Below are positions 14,525-14,771 of a stretch of 14,771 bases of DNA, one piece after another. The position numbers and the translations under genes are program-made. This DNA is from Planctomycetota bacterium (GTDB lineage: Bacteria; Planctomycetota; MHYJ01; JACPRB01): assembly GCA_023261405.1 (NCBI GenBank), contig JAHFOZ010000073.1, positions 1-14,771 of the forward strand. The letters run 5' to 3'. The number at the start of each line of letters is the position of its first letter. The first letter of the stretch is position 1. Below the pieces are notes generated by a model that searched no databases, was not told the origin of the DNA, and worked only from the letters and a program-made list of their open reading frames with translations.

Positions 14525-14771
14525 AACGAAATCAAACTCGGCTTGAGGCGGGTCCCGGGGAGGGGCCCGGACGGGAATCCCGGTCGGAAGGCCCATCGAG
14601 CGGAGCATCGCCCGCACCGTCCCGGGCTCCGTGATCGTCGAAATCACCTTCATGCGCCCCCGGCATTTCGGACATGAGAGCACGTCCAACTTGAGCGAGC
14701 GCAGGATCAAGGTCGCCCAGTCCGTCTGCTTGCGGCGCCCGCGGCGTTTCGGGAGAGGGGGGCGGTCGGCG
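14519..14771 (-). CDS. IS91-like transposase, C-terminal part (cut by window edge)
   Basis: The frame is open from the window edge to TAA at 14519, giving 83 codons with no start inside. Residues include TDWATLILRSLKLDVLSCPKC, RGRMKVISTITEPGTVRAML and RSMGLPTGIP, then a Pro-rich tail ending DFVQ. The order 'W-A-x-L-L-x-R-x-x-x-x-DVL-x-CP-x-C-x-GRM-x-(V/L)-I-x-x-I-x-(D/E)P...LGLP' is the usual C-terminus of IS91-family (Y2 HUH, rolling-circle) transposases, with CPKC a zinc-knuckle-like pair. The catalytic HUH and Tyr residues lie beyond the window, so whether the element is intact cannot be judged. A TTG at 14710 could be mistaken for a start but is internal. Confidence 0.75.
   Translation of the reverse strand, partial: ADRPPLPKRRGRRKQTDWATLILRSLKLDVLSCPKCRGRMKVISTITEPGTVRAMLRSMGLPTGIPVRAPPRDPPQAEFDFVQ

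Noticed and set aside
14380..14634. Plus-strand ORF of 84 residues across repeat A and the transposase end
   Set aside because: Gly/Arg/Ser/Pro-rich and antisense to the transposase tail; no independent support.

Overview
This is a very GC-rich window (by eye well over 65%) from a bacterium that is probably a member of the Planctomycetota or a close PVC relative. Three things suggest this. One gene joins HEAT repeats, a beta-sandwich and a 'PVC-type' heme-binding domain. There is a large transmembrane Ser/Thr kinase with a long TPR tail. There is also a DUF6807/PmoA-like lipoprotein. No 16S rRNA or ribosomal protein gene is present, so the taxonomic call is inference.

Left end (1-1031) is degraded accessory DNA. 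It holds the last strand-rich piece of an outer-membrane beta-barrel gene (126-344, minus), one small hypothetical gene (404-667, minus), and two copies (C at 345-399, B at 678-807) of a dispersed repeat. The repeat's third copy (A at 14401-14524) lies at the right end, directly behind a partial IS91-like transposase gene (14519 to the edge, minus). Positions 1-125 hold no gene that I can support. Positions 668-1031 hold repeat B, a perfect hairpin and one doubtful small ORF.

Minus-strand block (1032-6899): a ~1329-residue receptor-like Ser/Thr protein kinase with about 19 TPRs in two capped arrays; a short two-helix membrane protein whose frame is broken by one base; and a Tat-exported PhoX/DUF839 phosphatase-family protein. 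Plus-strand block (7014-12149): an exported HEAT/beta-sandwich/cytochrome c protein, a MOSC-domain protein, and an exported M60 zinc metallopeptidase with a TCAF-like layout. After a 3-bp convergent junction comes a minus-strand DUF6807 lipoprotein (12153-13106), and divergently from it RNase D (13183-14328).

The plus-strand genes look mostly leaderless. A -10-like hexamer sits exactly 8 nt before the start codon of the MOSC gene, the M60 gene and (with an ATC start) RNase D. The minus-strand genes at 5418, 6899 and 13106 instead have good Shine-Dalgarno sequences. Functionally the window is a loose collection of signalling and cell-envelope or secreted hydrolytic functions, not one pathway. 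I see no CRISPR array, toxin-antitoxin pair, defence island, prophage or biosynthetic cluster. The most unusual material is the three-copy repeat associated with the transposase tail, the duplicated TPR array, and the RNase D start.
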